NCBI RefSeq assembly: GCF_024436055.1
Contig: NZ_JANFNH010000012.1
Location: 62,001-126,000 of the forward strand
Direction of reading: 5' to 3'
Source: Streptantibioticus rubrisoli
GTDB lineage: Bacteria; Actinomycetota; Actinomycetes; Streptomycetales; Streptomycetaceae
DNA: 64,000 nt
The position numbers and the translations under genes are program-made. Below, in pieces: positions 16,337 through 24,945 of the stretch. Under the pieces are notes generated by a model. It was given only the letters and a program-made list of their open reading frames with translations. It did no database searches and was not told the DNA's origin. Numbering within the stretch: the stretch's first letter is position 1; each line of letters opens with the position of its first letter.

Positions 16337-16825
16337 TCACGGCAATTGGGGATGGGTGCCCGGGAGATCTAACGCCTGGGCACCCGCAGACGGTGTGACG
16401 CCACATGCCATCGCCCTGGCCCCTTTGTGCGGAAGTCTCAGCTCCCGACTTCCGGGGGACGGTGCAAGGTGACGGTCGAGATCAGGCGACGGAGTGGTGG
16501 CGTTGTTGAACGCCAACAAGGCCAGACCCCACGGAGCATCCTTCTGCGGAAATTTGATCAACCAAACCGGAACAGTATCCGGCGGCTGGAATACCGGCGC
16601 ACCTGAGGCAGTTGAGAACGCGGAGCTGTCAGCGACACGCGAACTGGCTTCCAGACGGATAGACGGCCCGTCTTGCGATTGCAGGCCGTCTTGCGATTGC
16701 AAGCACGACACGCCCAGGCAGACCGATAGTGGCATCAAGTAACCATCATCGTTCATGCTCGCAGTGAATTCGACCGACTCGCTGAGCGATCTGGCGGAGC
16801 AGCCGCCCGCATGCACCGGTCCCAT
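16337..16825 (-). CDS. Hypothetical protein with atypical composition
   Basis: 162 residues if real. Support is an excellent ribosome site GGAAGGAG five bases before the ATG at 16825. Against it, codon usage is weakly biased, no domain is recognisable, and a plus-strand ORF (16494-16742) overlaps it. The protein contains a tandem LQSQDG-LQSQDG from an 18-base duplication, then PVWLIKFPQKDAPWGLALLAFNNA. It lies in a lower-GC patch and faces the ArsR gene head to head. Treat as possible orphan or decayed gene. Confidence 0.4.
   Translation of the reverse strand: MGPVHAGGCSARSLSESVEFTASMNDDGYLMPLSVCLGVSCLQSQDGLQSQDGPSIRLEASSRVADSSAFSTASGAPVFQPPDTVPVWLIKFPQKDAPWGLALLAFNNATTPSPDLDRHLAPSPGSRELRLPHKGARAMACGVTPSAGAQALDLPGTHPQLP
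16668..16703. repeat. 18-bp tandem duplication
   Basis: CCGTCTTGCGATTGCAGG at 16668-16685 is followed directly by the same sequence with one change (16686-16703). It keeps the minus-strand frame open. Confidence 0.9.
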
Positions 16826-16896
16826 GCGTACTCCTTCCGTCTGGCGGATCGGAGTCGCGGTAGTTCCGTTCTCTCTGGGGAAGGAAAGCCGCCGGA

Positions 16897-17214
16897 ATGG
16901 AAGCTGATCGACTAACCCTCGTGTTCGGCGCGCTCGCAGACCCTACTCGGCGAGCGCTTCTGGTACAGCTGAGAAAAGCGGATGCGACGGTCAAAGAACT
17001 CACCGCCCCGTTCAAGATGTCGCAGCCCGCGATCTCACGGCACCTCAAAGTGCTGGAGGGCGCTGGTCTCATCTCACGGGCCCGCAGGGCAACCACCCGA
17101 CCCAGTCGGCTGGAGGTAGAGCCACTGCGTGACGCCTTTTCGTGGCTGGCAGAGGTAGCACGGGAGAACAGGGGCGTTTCACGCCCCGACAAGAACGCTG
17201 AATTCAAAAGGTAA
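16897..17214 (+). CDS. ArsR-family winged-helix regulator
   Basis: 105 residues. LVFGALADPTRRALLVQLRKADATVKEL, then MSQPAISRHLKVLEGAGLISRARR, is a standard ArsR HTH and wing of the subgroup usually paired with SRPBCC (AHSA1) proteins. The usual continuation after the wing (WRPCRLE...) appears as TTRPSRLEVEPLRDAFSWLAEVARENRG, then an unrelated polar tail. So dimer helix 5 seems altered or short. No metal-binding Cys pair is visible and no SRPBCC gene follows. ATG at 16897 has GGAAGGAAA upstream. Function as a repressor is likely; its target is unknown. Confidence 0.85.
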   Translation: MEADRLTLVFGALADPTRRALLVQLRKADATVKELTAPFKMSQPAISRHLKVLEGAGLISRARRATTRPSRLEVEPLRDAFSWLAEVARENRGVSRPDKNAEFKR

Positions 17215-17267
17215 CGCGCCCGTCAGTATCCCAACGGGCCTTCGTCCATCGAGTGAACAGAGGACTT

Positions 17268-17347
17268 GGGCACGACGGTCACAGGTGCCCCTGCGGACAG
17301 CGGAAGGTCCTCATTACTTCCGCCGTCCGGGAAGAACCGTCGTGCCC
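17268..17347. terminator. Nested inverted repeat between convergent genes
   Basis: Outer perfect 12-base arms (GGGCACGACGGT at 17268-17279 and its complement at 17336-17347) enclose inner perfect 7-base arms GCGGAAG/CTTCCGC (17300-17306, 17317-17323). It lies between the ArsR stop and the stop of the convergent secreted-protein gene. It is best read as a bidirectional terminator, although the 80-bp nested form is unusual. Confidence 0.55.
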
Positions 17348-17388
17348 ACTCCTTGGCCTGGCTGCGCGCTGCTGGGAAGCGGGAGGTG

Positions 17389-17943
17389 CTAGTCCTCCTC
17401 GCCCCCGCCTTCGCCCCTGCCTTCGCCCCCGCGCTGGATCTGCACCCAGGTCTTGGTGCAGTTGTCCGTCGAGGTGAGGAGCCCAGTTACGGGGAGGGCG
17501 CAGTCCGTCTGCAAGATCCCACGCTCCGTGTACGCGTCGACGACGACGTGGGTCACGGCGACACCAGGGGCAGCGGGTACAAGGGTGTAAACGGCCACAG
17601 AGACGCCGTAAGCACACGGCCCCTGGACCGGGATCCATGGGGTAGTAGTGGGAGGTGTTCCCGGGGTGGTCTCTTGGAGGTAGACTTGGCCGTCGACTGA
17701 AATCGCGCGGAAAAACGTTCCGGGCGCAGGGTTCACAGAGACTGAGTCCGTCGCTGCGACGCTGATGGTATGCCCCGCTCCCCGACCGCAGTTGCGCTGC
17801 TTGGGAGTGGCCGCGCCCGCGGCCGGGGCAAGGAGCGCGCTGCAGAGGACGGCTCCGGTGACCGCCGCCAGCCCTCTAACGGCCCATGCGCGGCTTGATT
17901 TACGGCCGTTGCGGCCGCGTGGTTGCAAGTACTGGGACTGCAT
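17389..17943 (-). CDS. Secreted protein of unknown function with four cysteines
   Basis: 184 residues. A long basic n-region (QPRGRNGRKSSRAW) is followed by a hydrophobic core AVRGLAAVTGAVLCSALLAPAAGA, with cleavage expected near residue 44. The mature part has four Cys (NCGRG, PCAYG, DCALP, NCTK), suggesting two disulfides, and a beta-rich pattern. It ends in an acidic Gly/Glu tail (GEGRGEGGGEED). ATG at 17943 follows GGGAGGAC. No family recognised. Composition is less GC-biased than in flanking metabolic genes. Confidence 0.8.
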   Translation of the reverse strand: MQSQYLQPRGRNGRKSSRAWAVRGLAAVTGAVLCSALLAPAAGAATPKQRNCGRGAGHTISVAATDSVSVNPAPGTFFRAISVDGQVYLQETTPGTPPTTTPWIPVQGPCAYGVSVAVYTLVPAAPGVAVTHVVVDAYTERGILQTDCALPVTGLLTSTDNCTKTWVQIQRGGEGRGEGGGEED

Positions 17944-18248
17944 CTTTGTCCTCCCGGGAGTGCCGGATCTGCCGACGATGCCGTATCGGGCGGCATCGCT
18001 GTCGACCTGAAATTGCCACGGGCACCGCGGGTTGCATCGACATCAGTCCTCCTGTCATTCATTCAGATCAGGAACCTCCTCCGAATGGCTTCACAGCCAA
18101 CTCACGGCCTGTCATACGACATCCGCCATCGTTCGCGACCCCAGGGAAGGTTCACTCACAGCTTCGTGAAAGAAGGAACGGGAACAGTGGAATAGGGGAA
18201 CATCCCTGTGTCACGGACCCGTGACACCCGAACTGCCGGGCGGGTACG

Positions 18249-18455
18249 TCAGGCGGCGGTGACTCCCTCTGCGGTCCCCTCGAACCGCGCCCGCATGATG
18301 TCCCAGATCAGCGCCTGAAGCTCCTGCGCCGCCCTCAGCACCGCTTGCGGATCCTTGGCGATCGCACGCGCCGACCGCTCGGTCAGCAATCCAGCGGACA
18401 AGGCCGCGGCCATCCTCCGCCCGTTCTCCTCCGAGATCCTTTGAAAATCGATCAC
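18249..18455 (-). CDS. Small helical protein of unknown function
   Basis: 68 residues, almost entirely helical: GRRMAAALSAGLLTERSARAIAKDPQAVLRAAQELQALIWDIMRARF. The GTG start at 18455 overlaps, as GTGA, the stop of a nine-codon ORF beginning at ATG 18481, so translation may be coupled. The 20 bases before that ATG are strikingly AT-rich (AAAGAAATATTTT). No homologue recognised. Confidence 0.55.
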   Translation of the reverse strand: MIDFQRISEENGRRMAAALSAGLLTERSARAIAKDPQAVLRAAQELQALIWDIMRARFEGTAEGVTAA

Positions 18456-18614
18456 ACGATGATCGTCAAAGCGTCCGACATAAAATATTTCTTTCTCGCT
18501 GACGCCGCCCCCGCGGCGACAGGGCCCTGCGCTGACACTTCAGGTGGGCCATGCCGTTCTCGACGCTAGTGCATCGTGAGGGATCCGAAACCCAATGGCG
18601 CGCGGGGTCGGCGC

Positions 18615-20156
18615 TCAGTGGACTCCCCGTTCCAACCCCGTCCAATACGGCTCACGGAGCTTGAACTTCTGGATCTTGCCGGTGGCCGTACGTGGGATGG
18701 AATCGCGGAACTCCACGCTCGTTGGCGCCTTGTACCCGGCCATCCGCTGCTTGCAGTGGGCGACGATGTCGGCCTCGGTCGCCACCGCCCCCTCGGCCAG
18801 GACCACCAAGGCCTTGATCGTCTCGCCCCACTTCTCGTCCGGAACGCCGATGACCGCGACCTCGGCGACCGCCGGGTGGCTGAAGATCGTGTCCTCCACC
18901 TCGATCGACGACACGTTCTCACCACCCGTGATGATCACGTCCTTCTTCCGGTCGGAGATGGTCAGATGGCCGTCGGACTCGTCGATGGTGCCGCCGTCAC
19001 CCGTGTGGAACCAGCCGCCCTCCAGCGCCTCAGCGGTCTCCTCCGGCTTGTCCCAGTAACCGGCGAGCACCGTGTTCGACCGGGCCAGAACCTCGCCGGA
19101 GTCCGCGACCTTGAGCTTGACGCCGAGCGCGGGCAGCCCCGCACGCGACAGCTTCCGCGCCCTGTCCTCCGCGGGCAGATGAGCATCGGCTGGACGGGAG
19201 CGGTTGAAGGTCAGCAGCGGAGACGTCTCCGTCAGACCGTAGATCTGGGTGAACTCCCAGCCGAGTTCCTCGCCCACCCGCTGGATCGTCCTGCTCGGCG
19301 GCGGGGCACCGGCGCACACGATCCGCACCCGGTCACGGCCCGGGATCTCCCCCTCCCAGGCAGCCGCCGCATCCAGCACCGCGTTCCACACCGCGGGCGC
19401 GCCGCACATCAGCGTGACCCCGTGCTCCTCGACGCGGCGCAGGATCTCCGTGCCGTCGACCTTGCGCAGCACCACCTGCTTCACGCCGAGCCCGGCCATC
19501 AGATACGGCATGCCCCAGCCGTTGCAGTGGAACATCGGCAGCGTGTGCATGTAGACATCGCGCTCCCAGGCGCGGGTGTGCAGTCCGAAGGTCATGCCGT
19601 TGACCCAGATGTTGCGGTGCGTCAACTGCACTCCCTTGGGCCTGGCTGTGGTTCCCGAGGTGTAGTTGATCGTCGCGGTGGCGTCCTCGTCCGGATTCGC
19701 CCACGGTCGCGGCTCGATGCCGAAGCGCATCAGCTCGTTCTCGGTCGGCTCACCGAGGACGAAGCGGTGGCGCGCCTTGACACCGGACAACACCTCATCC
19801 AGCTCCGGGTCGACGAGCAGCACCGAGGCTCCACTCTGCCGCACCACGTACTCGACCTCGTCCGGCTTGAGGCGGAAGTTGACCGGCACGCAGATCCGGC
19901 CGCTCATCGGCACCGCGAACAGCAGCTCAAGCAGCCGCGCGGAGTTGTGGCTGACCACCGCCACCCGCTCCCCCTCGCCCACGCCGAGCGCGTCGAATCC
20001 CGCCTGCCAGGCCCGCACCCGCTCCGCGAACCGCCCGTACGAGGAGTCCGGCACCGGCCCGGCGGGCTGGACCGGCTCGTCAACCACAGCCAGGCTGGAG
20101 GAGAACCCCAGCTCTGCCCGGTCGAGGAAGTCCGCGATGGTCATCGGTACCCGCAT
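18615..20156 (-). CDS. Class I adenylate-forming acyl-CoA synthetase (fatty acid CoA ligase type)
   Basis: 513 residues. It activates a carboxylate as acyl-AMP and transfers it to CoA. A3 motif YTSGTTARPKG, A5 YGLTETSP, A7 GWFHTGD, A8 DRKKDVIITGGENVSS and the C-terminal catalytic Lys in TATGKIQKFKL are all present. The P-loop and hinge are intact, so it should be active. MPMFHCNGWG resembles medium/long-chain and aryl ligases; the substrate cannot be fixed. ATG at 20156 has GGGGAGAG upstream. It is monocistronic as far as visible. A second member of the family lies at 22521. Confidence 0.93.
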   Translation of the reverse strand: MRVPMTIADFLDRAELGFSSSLAVVDEPVQPAGPVPDSSYGRFAERVRAWQAGFDALGVGEGERVAVVSHNSARLLELLFAVPMSGRICVPVNFRLKPDEVEYVVRQSGASVLLVDPELDEVLSGVKARHRFVLGEPTENELMRFGIEPRPWANPDEDATATINYTSGTTARPKGVQLTHRNIWVNGMTFGLHTRAWERDVYMHTLPMFHCNGWGMPYLMAGLGVKQVVLRKVDGTEILRRVEEHGVTLMCGAPAVWNAVLDAAAAWEGEIPGRDRVRIVCAGAPPPSRTIQRVGEELGWEFTQIYGLTETSPLLTFNRSRPADAHLPAEDRARKLSRAGLPALGVKLKVADSGEVLARSNTVLAGYWDKPEETAEALEGGWFHTGDGGTIDESDGHLTISDRKKDVIITGGENVSSIEVEDTIFSHPAVAEVAVIGVPDEKWGETIKALVVLAEGAVATEADIVAHCKQRMAGYKAPTSVEFRDSIPRTATGKIQKFKLREPYWTGLERGVH

Positions 20157-20260
20157 TGCTCTCCCCTGTCGGTGGTGATCAGGAACAACATCGAAGGAAT
20201 ACCAACAGCCGCCATCCTCCAAGCGGCCGAACTCGATTGAAAAGAAAAGCACCTGGTGGA

Positions 20261-21613
20261 TCACATGGCGGCATCCGGTCGCGCCGCGTGGTGGCGGGCG
20301 ATCAGGTCCCGGTACCAGGTGTAGGAGGCTCTGGGGGTGCGGGTCTGGGTGGTGTGGTCGAGGTGGACCAGGCCGAAGCGCTGCGTGTAGCCCTCGGCCC
20401 ACTCGAAGTTGTCGACCAGCGTCCAGACGAAGTAGCCGCCCACGTCGGCGCCTTCGGCGACCGCGTCGGCGACGGCCCGGATGTGCCCGTCGAGGAAGGC
20501 GATCCGCTCGGGGTCCTCGATGCCGGGGTACGAGCAGCCGTTCTCGGTGATGGTGATGGGCGGCAGCGCGTCTGCGTACCGGCGGCCCAGGCGCAGCAGC
20601 AGTTCCCGCAGGCCCTCGGGGACGACCGGCCAGCCGAACGCGGTTCGCGGCACGCCCTCCATCGGGGCCAGGTCGAACGGCAGGCCGCCCGGGTCGGCCG
20701 GGGCGCGTACCCGGGTGGGGTTGTAGTAGTTGACGCCCAGGCCGTCAACGCTGCCGCGGATGAGTGCCAGGTCGCCGTCGAGGACCGCGCCGCCGATGTG
20801 CTCGGCGACGCCGAAGGCGGACAGGTCCGGGTAACTCCCGGTCAACGGCGGGTCGTTGAACAGGCGGTTGTGCAGGGCGTCGTACGCCTCGGCCGCGGCG
20901 CGGTCGGCTTCGGTGCCGCTCGCGGGGTCGACGGGGGTGCAGTTGTTGGCGATCAGCACTCGGGCGCCGCGCTCCCGAAGTTGCCGGGCGGCCAGTGCGT
21001 GGCCGAGCAGTTGGTGGTGTGCGGTGGGCAGCGCGTCGAGCAGCAGGGTGCGGCCGGGGGCGTGCTGGCCGAGCGCGTAGCCGAACACGGTGTGCACGAA
21101 CGGCTCGTTGAGCGTGATCCACTCGGGCACCCGGTCGCCGAGCCGGTCGGCGGTGCGCGCCGCGTACTCGGCGAAGCGGAACGCCGTGTCGCGGGAGAGC
21201 CAGCCGCCGTCGTCCTCCAGGGCCTGCGGCAGGTCCCAGTGGAACAGCGTGGGTAGCGGGGTGATGCCGTGGGTGAGCAGCTCGTCGGTCAGCCGGTCGT
21301 AATACGCCAGCCCGCGCTCGCCCACCGGGCCGCGCCCGGTGGGCTGGACGCGTGGCCAGGCGATGGAGAACCGGTAGGCGTCCACGCCGAGTTCGCGCAG
21401 CAGCGCGATGTCCTCGGGCCAGCGGTGGTAGCTGTCACAGGCGGTACGGGCGTGGTGGCCGTCCTTGATGGCGCCGGGCCGGGCGGCGAAGGTGTCCCAG
21501 ACGCTGGGCCCTCGGCCGTCCTCCTCGGTGGCGCCCTCGATCTGGTAGGCGGCGGTGGACACACCCCAGCGGAACGTCGGCGGCAGTGCGGGGATCTGCG
21601 GCATGGGATGCAT
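20261..21613 (-). CDS. Family GH1 beta-glucosidase
   Basis: 450 residues, a full (beta/alpha)8 barrel. Acid/base Glu is in WITLNEPFVH, nucleophile Glu in ITITENGCSY. The N-terminal signature FRWGVSTAAYQIEGA and the glycone-binding W/N residues (LGVNYYNP, NFEWAEGY) are present. There is no signal peptide, so it acts on imported oligosaccharides, probably cellobiose-like or aryl beta-glucosides. No sugar transporter or LacI regulator adjoins, which is unusual for Streptomyces BglC-type genes. ATG at 21613. Confidence 0.95.
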   Translation of the reverse strand: MHPMPQIPALPPTFRWGVSTAAYQIEGATEEDGRGPSVWDTFAARPGAIKDGHHARTACDSYHRWPEDIALLRELGVDAYRFSIAWPRVQPTGRGPVGERGLAYYDRLTDELLTHGITPLPTLFHWDLPQALEDDGGWLSRDTAFRFAEYAARTADRLGDRVPEWITLNEPFVHTVFGYALGQHAPGRTLLLDALPTAHHQLLGHALAARQLRERGARVLIANNCTPVDPASGTEADRAAAEAYDALHNRLFNDPPLTGSYPDLSAFGVAEHIGGAVLDGDLALIRGSVDGLGVNYYNPTRVRAPADPGGLPFDLAPMEGVPRTAFGWPVVPEGLRELLLRLGRRYADALPPITITENGCSYPGIEDPERIAFLDGHIRAVADAVAEGADVGGYFVWTLVDNFEWAEGYTQRFGLVHLDHTTQTRTPRASYTWYRDLIARHHAARPDAAM

Positions 21614-21659
21614 TGTGGGGGCAAGTCGCCCCGCGACTACAGGGGCTTGCCCCCGGAAA
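21614..21659. repeat. Fragment of the GGGGGCAAGCCCCC intergenic repeat
   Basis: The short gap between the GH1 and membrane-protein genes carries GGGGGCAAGTCGCC and GGGGCTTGCCCCCG, matching the hairpin core of the family-B repeats at 37679-37779 and 50035-50047. Confidence 0.55.
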
Positions 21660-22439
21660 CTACGCCACGTCCTTGCGGCTGATCGCCAGGTAGCCGACGA
21701 ACAGCGCGATCACCGCGGCCAGGCCCAGGCTCACCGGGCCGGTGCCCCAGCCAAGGCCGCCGCGGCTGGCGGGGACGCCCAGCCAGTCGGCGAACGAGGC
21801 GCCCAGCGGGCGGGTCAGGATGTAGGCGAACCAGAAGGCGAAGATCTCGTTGAGCCGCAGCTTCCAGTAGGCCAGCGCCGGAACGGCGATCAGTACCGCG
21901 AACAACACGCCTGAGGAGAAGTAGCCCAGTTTCATGGTGCCCGCGGTCATGTCGCCCGCGGCGGTGCCCAGCGCGAACGTGGCCATGACCGTGGCCCAGT
22001 AGAAGACCTCACGGCGACGGGTGTGGATGCTGTGGATGGACAGCGTCTTCTCGCTGCGGTACCAGACGGCGAAGATCGCGGCCAGCACCAGCGCGTAGAA
22101 CGTGGTCGAAACGACGTACGGGATGCCCAGGACCACGTGCAGCACGTCGGCGGCCATGGTGCCGAACACGCTGACCATGGTGACCGCCAGCCAGTAGACC
22201 CAGGAGACGTAGCGGCGCGCGGAGAACTGCAGCGCGAGCGCGACGACCAGGCCGAGGCCCCCGATACCGACCGCGATCACCGGGTTGAGTGACTTGGTCA
22301 GGAAGTCCGAGGTGGTCTCGCCCATGCCGGTGGTCAGCACCTTGATGACCCAGAAGTAGACGGTGACTTCCGGGACCTTGCTCAACGCGTGCCGCGCGGG
22401 GGCCAGTGGCTGGTCCAGCCTGAGCTGCTCTGTCGTCAT
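21660..22439 (-). CDS. COG4705-type polytopic membrane protein
   Basis: 259 residues with about eight transmembrane segments arranged as repeats. KVPEVTVYFWVIKVLTTGMGETTSDFL recurs in weaker form as REVFYWATVMATFALGTAAGDM and LNEIFAFWFAYILTRPLGASFADWL. Each repeat carries the GE-T-x-D / G-x-D polar triad in a helix, as expected of a two-fold repeat transporter. The family has no firmly assigned role that I can name with certainty. The C-terminus is YLAISRKDVA. ATG at 22439 gives MTTEQ; an in-frame extension to 22490 lacks support. Confidence 0.85.
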   Translation of the reverse strand: MTTEQLRLDQPLAPARHALSKVPEVTVYFWVIKVLTTGMGETTSDFLTKSLNPVIAVGIGGLGLVVALALQFSARRYVSWVYWLAVTMVSVFGTMAADVLHVVLGIPYVVSTTFYALVLAAIFAVWYRSEKTLSIHSIHTRRREVFYWATVMATFALGTAAGDMTAGTMKLGYFSSGVLFAVLIAVPALAYWKLRLNEIFAFWFAYILTRPLGASFADWLGVPASRGGLGWGTGPVSLGLAAVIALFVGYLAISRKDVA

Positions 22440-22520
22440 GGCGGCACAGGATGGCACACGTTCCCATGAGTCCCCTCTGCACCCCCTCAACCACGCGGTG
22501 CCATCGACGTCACACCGGTA

Positions 22521-24128
22521 TCACCCGGCGAAGTTCGCCCGTAGTTCCACTTTTCGCACCTTGCCGCTCACCGTCATCGGGAAGCTGTCCACGATCCGCA
22601 GATGGCGCGGGACCTTGAAGTGCGCCAGGCGGCCCTGGCAGAAGGCGGTGATCTCCTCCAGGGTGGGCGCGTCGGTCATCTCGCGCGGGATGACGCAGGC
22701 CAGGATCTCCTCGCCGTACCGCTCGTCGGGGACGCCGACCACCTGAACGTCGGCGATCTTGGGGTGGGTGTAGAGGAACTCCTCGATCTCCCGTGGATAG
22801 ACGTTCTCGCCGCCGCGGATGATCATGTCCTTGATGCGGCCGACGATCGCCAGGTAGCCGTCCTCGCGCATCACCGCCAGGTCCCCGGTGTGCATCCAGC
22901 GGGCGGAGTCGATCACCTCGGCGGTGCGCTGCGGTTCCTGCCAGTAGCCGAGCATCACCGAGTAGCCGCGGGTGCACAGCTCGCCCGGTTCGCCGCGCGG
23001 CACGGTCCGGCCGGTCACCGGGTCGACCACCTTGACCTCCAGGTGCGGCAGTACCCGGCCCACCGTCTCGGTGCGGCGCTCCAGGTCGTCGTCGGTACGG
23101 GTCTGAGTGGAGACCGGTGAGGTCTCCGTCATCCCGTAGCAGATGGCCACCTGCGCCATGTGCATCTCGGCGACCACCCGTTTCATCACCTCCACCGGGC
23201 ACGGCGATCCGGCCATGATCCCGGTGCGCAGCGACGACAGGTCGTACGAGGTGAACTCCGGCAGGCTCAGCTCCGCGATGAACATCGTCGGCACCCCGTA
23301 CAGCGAGGTGCAGCGCTCCGCCGCCACCGCCCGCAGCGTGGCCGCCGGGTCGAACGTCGGCGCCGGGATGACCATGCAGGCGCCATGGCTGGTGGCCGCC
23401 AGATTGCCCATGACCATGCCGAAACAGTGGTAGAAGGGCACTGGTAGACAGATCCGGTCCAGCTCCGTGTAACCCACCAACTCGCCCACGAAGTAACCGT
23501 TGTTGAGGATGTTGTGGTGGGAGAGCGTGGCCCCCTTGGGGAATCCCGTGGTGCCCGAGGTGTACTGGATGTTGACCGGGTCGTCGAAGCTCAAACCGGC
23601 CTGGACGACGGCCGGTTGGTCCGCCGGTACGGTCTCGGCGGCGGCGGTCAGTTCGTCCCAGCTGGGATCGCCGATGTGGACCACGTCCCGCAGGGCGGGG
23701 CAGTCGCCCCGGGTCTGCTGGACCATCGTGCGGTAGTCGCTGCTCTTGTAGGCGGTCGAGGCGATCAGCAGTCGCACCCCGGACTGGTTCAGCGCGTACG
23801 TCAACTCGTGCGCTCGGTAGGCCGGGTTGATGTTCACCATGATCGCGCCGATCCGCGCGGTGGCGTACTGGACCAGCACCCACTCCGGGCAGTTGACCGC
23901 CCAGATGCCGACCCGGTCGCCCTTGGCCACGCCCTTCGCCAGCAGGCCCCGGGCCACCGTGTCGACCGCCTGCCCGAACTGCCGGTAGGTCCAACGGCGT
24001 CCGCTCGCCATGTCGACCAGCGCCTCACGGTCCGGGAAGGCGGCGATCGCGCGGTCCAGGTTGGCGCCGATCGTGTCACCGAGCAGCGGCGTCGCCCCGG
24101 CGCCGCTGCTGTACGAGAGTGTGGTCAT
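22521..24128 (-). CDS. Acyl-CoA synthetase, medium/long-chain type
   Basis: 535 residues. Motifs are [49 protein letters not shown], and the catalytic Lys in TVSGKVRK. The full-length protein resembles AMP-binding ligases used in fatty-acid or branched-chain acid degradation. It lies 71 bp downstream of, and on the same strand as, the TetR gene, and could be under that repressor. ATG at 24128 follows GGGAGGGCG. Confidence 0.94.
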   Translation of the reverse strand: MTTLSYSSGAGATPLLGDTIGANLDRAIAAFPDREALVDMASGRRWTYRQFGQAVDTVARGLLAKGVAKGDRVGIWAVNCPEWVLVQYATARIGAIMVNINPAYRAHELTYALNQSGVRLLIASTAYKSSDYRTMVQQTRGDCPALRDVVHIGDPSWDELTAAAETVPADQPAVVQAGLSFDDPVNIQYTSGTTGFPKGATLSHHNILNNGYFVGELVGYTELDRICLPVPFYHCFGMVMGNLAATSHGACMVIPAPTFDPAATLRAVAAERCTSLYGVPTMFIAELSLPEFTSYDLSSLRTGIMAGSPCPVEVMKRVVAEMHMAQVAICYGMTETSPVSTQTRTDDDLERRTETVGRVLPHLEVKVVDPVTGRTVPRGEPGELCTRGYSVMLGYWQEPQRTAEVIDSARWMHTGDLAVMREDGYLAIVGRIKDMIIRGGENVYPREIEEFLYTHPKIADVQVVGVPDERYGEEILACVIPREMTDAPTLEEITAFCQGRLAHFKVPRHLRIVDSFPMTVSGKVRKVELRANFAG

Positions 24129-24199
24129 CCGTCGCCCTCCCTCGGTGCCCGATCGCGCGCCGGACCGCCACGGAGCCCACTACCCCGCCGCTGGCACCG

Positions 24200-24826
24200 C
24201 TATCCGCCGAGCCCCAGCGTCTCCCGTACCGCGGGGGCGAGGGTCTCCACGATCTCGTCCGGGGTGAGCTCGGTGACGGCTGGCAGGCGCAGCAGATGGC
24301 GGGTCAGGGCCAGGCCCAGGAGTTGGGAGGCGACCAGTCCGGCCCGGCGGCTGGCCGCCTCAGGGCCGATGACGGCAGCCAGCGCTGGGGCGACCTGCTC
24401 GGAGAACAGCCTGCGGGTGCGTTGCGCCGCGCGGTCGTTGGTGACCGCGGAGCGCAGCACCATCAGCAGGGCGTCGTCGCTGGGATCGCTCTCCCAGCGG
24501 TCGAGGAAGTGCCGCACCAGCGTGGTCGGTACCTCGCCGGGAGCCATGGCGGTCAGGTCGGGGAGCCGCAGGTCGACGGTGAGCGCGGCGTCGAAGAGTT
24601 GCTCCTTGGTGCCGAAGTAGCGGATCACCATCGACGGGTCGATCTCCGCGTCGGCGGCGACCGCGCGGATGGTGGTGCGCTCGTAACCCTGCGCGGCGAA
24701 GCGCTGGCGCGCGGCGCGCAGGATCGCCGCGCGGGTGCGGTCGGAGCGCTTCTCGGTGCTGGGTTCCGCGGTGGCCGGTTCAGCGGTGTCGGGTTCCGCG
24801 GTGGCCGGTTCATGGGGGTCGGACAT
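24200..24826 (-). CDS. TetR-family repressor
   Basis: 208 residues. HTH: TRAAILRAARQRFAAQGYERTTIRAVAADAEIDPSMVIRYFGTKEQLF (about 25-72); the C-terminal ligand domain is all-helical. The N-terminus holds a Pro/Thr/Glu repeat (EPATAEPDTAEP). ATG at 24826 gives MSDPHEP; the longer reading to 24871 would run through operator DNA and is rejected. It is divergent from the FAD monooxygenase, and the region between them carries four operator boxes, so it most likely represses both itself and the monooxygenase. Confidence 0.92.
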   Translation of the reverse strand: MSDPHEPATAEPDTAEPATAEPSTEKRSDRTRAAILRAARQRFAAQGYERTTIRAVAADAEIDPSMVIRYFGTKEQLFDAALTVDLRLPDLTAMAPGEVPTTLVRHFLDRWESDPSDDALLMVLRSAVTNDRAAQRTRRLFSEQVAPALAAVIGPEAASRRAGLVASQLLGLALTRHLLRLPAVTELTPDEIVETLAPAVRETLGLGG

Positions 24827-24840
24827 GCACCCAAGGTATG

Positions 24841-24922
24841 CCAACAGTTGTTGGCCCACAAGCGTTGACATGACTCATCGATCGGCGCACGATGTCAACA
24901 GACGTTGGCCAACAACCGTTGG
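24841..24922. promoter_or_regulatory. Four 14-bp TetR operator boxes in two abutting pairs
   Basis: Box 1 CCAACAGTTGTTGG (24841-24854) abuts box 2 CCCACAAGCGTTGA (24855-24868). Box 3 TCAACAGACGTTGG (24895-24908) abuts box 4 CCAACAACCGTTGG (24909-24922). Consensus is YCAACANNNGTTGG. The 26 bp between the pairs hold facing promoters: TTGACA reads rightward at 24865-24870 and leftward at 24898-24893, each overlapping a box. Occupancy would block both genes. Confidence 0.8.
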
Positions 24923-24945
24923 CACACTGTTGAAGGGGGTTTCCC

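Noticed and set aside
16494-16742. Plus-strand 82-codon ORF
   Set aside because: No ribosome site and no domain; the overlapping minus-strand ORF has a far better start signal.
18615-24128. The two acyl-CoA ligases as part of a natural-product cluster
   Set aside because: No carrier protein, ketosynthase or NRPS module nearby; the genes are separated by a glucosidase and a membrane protein.
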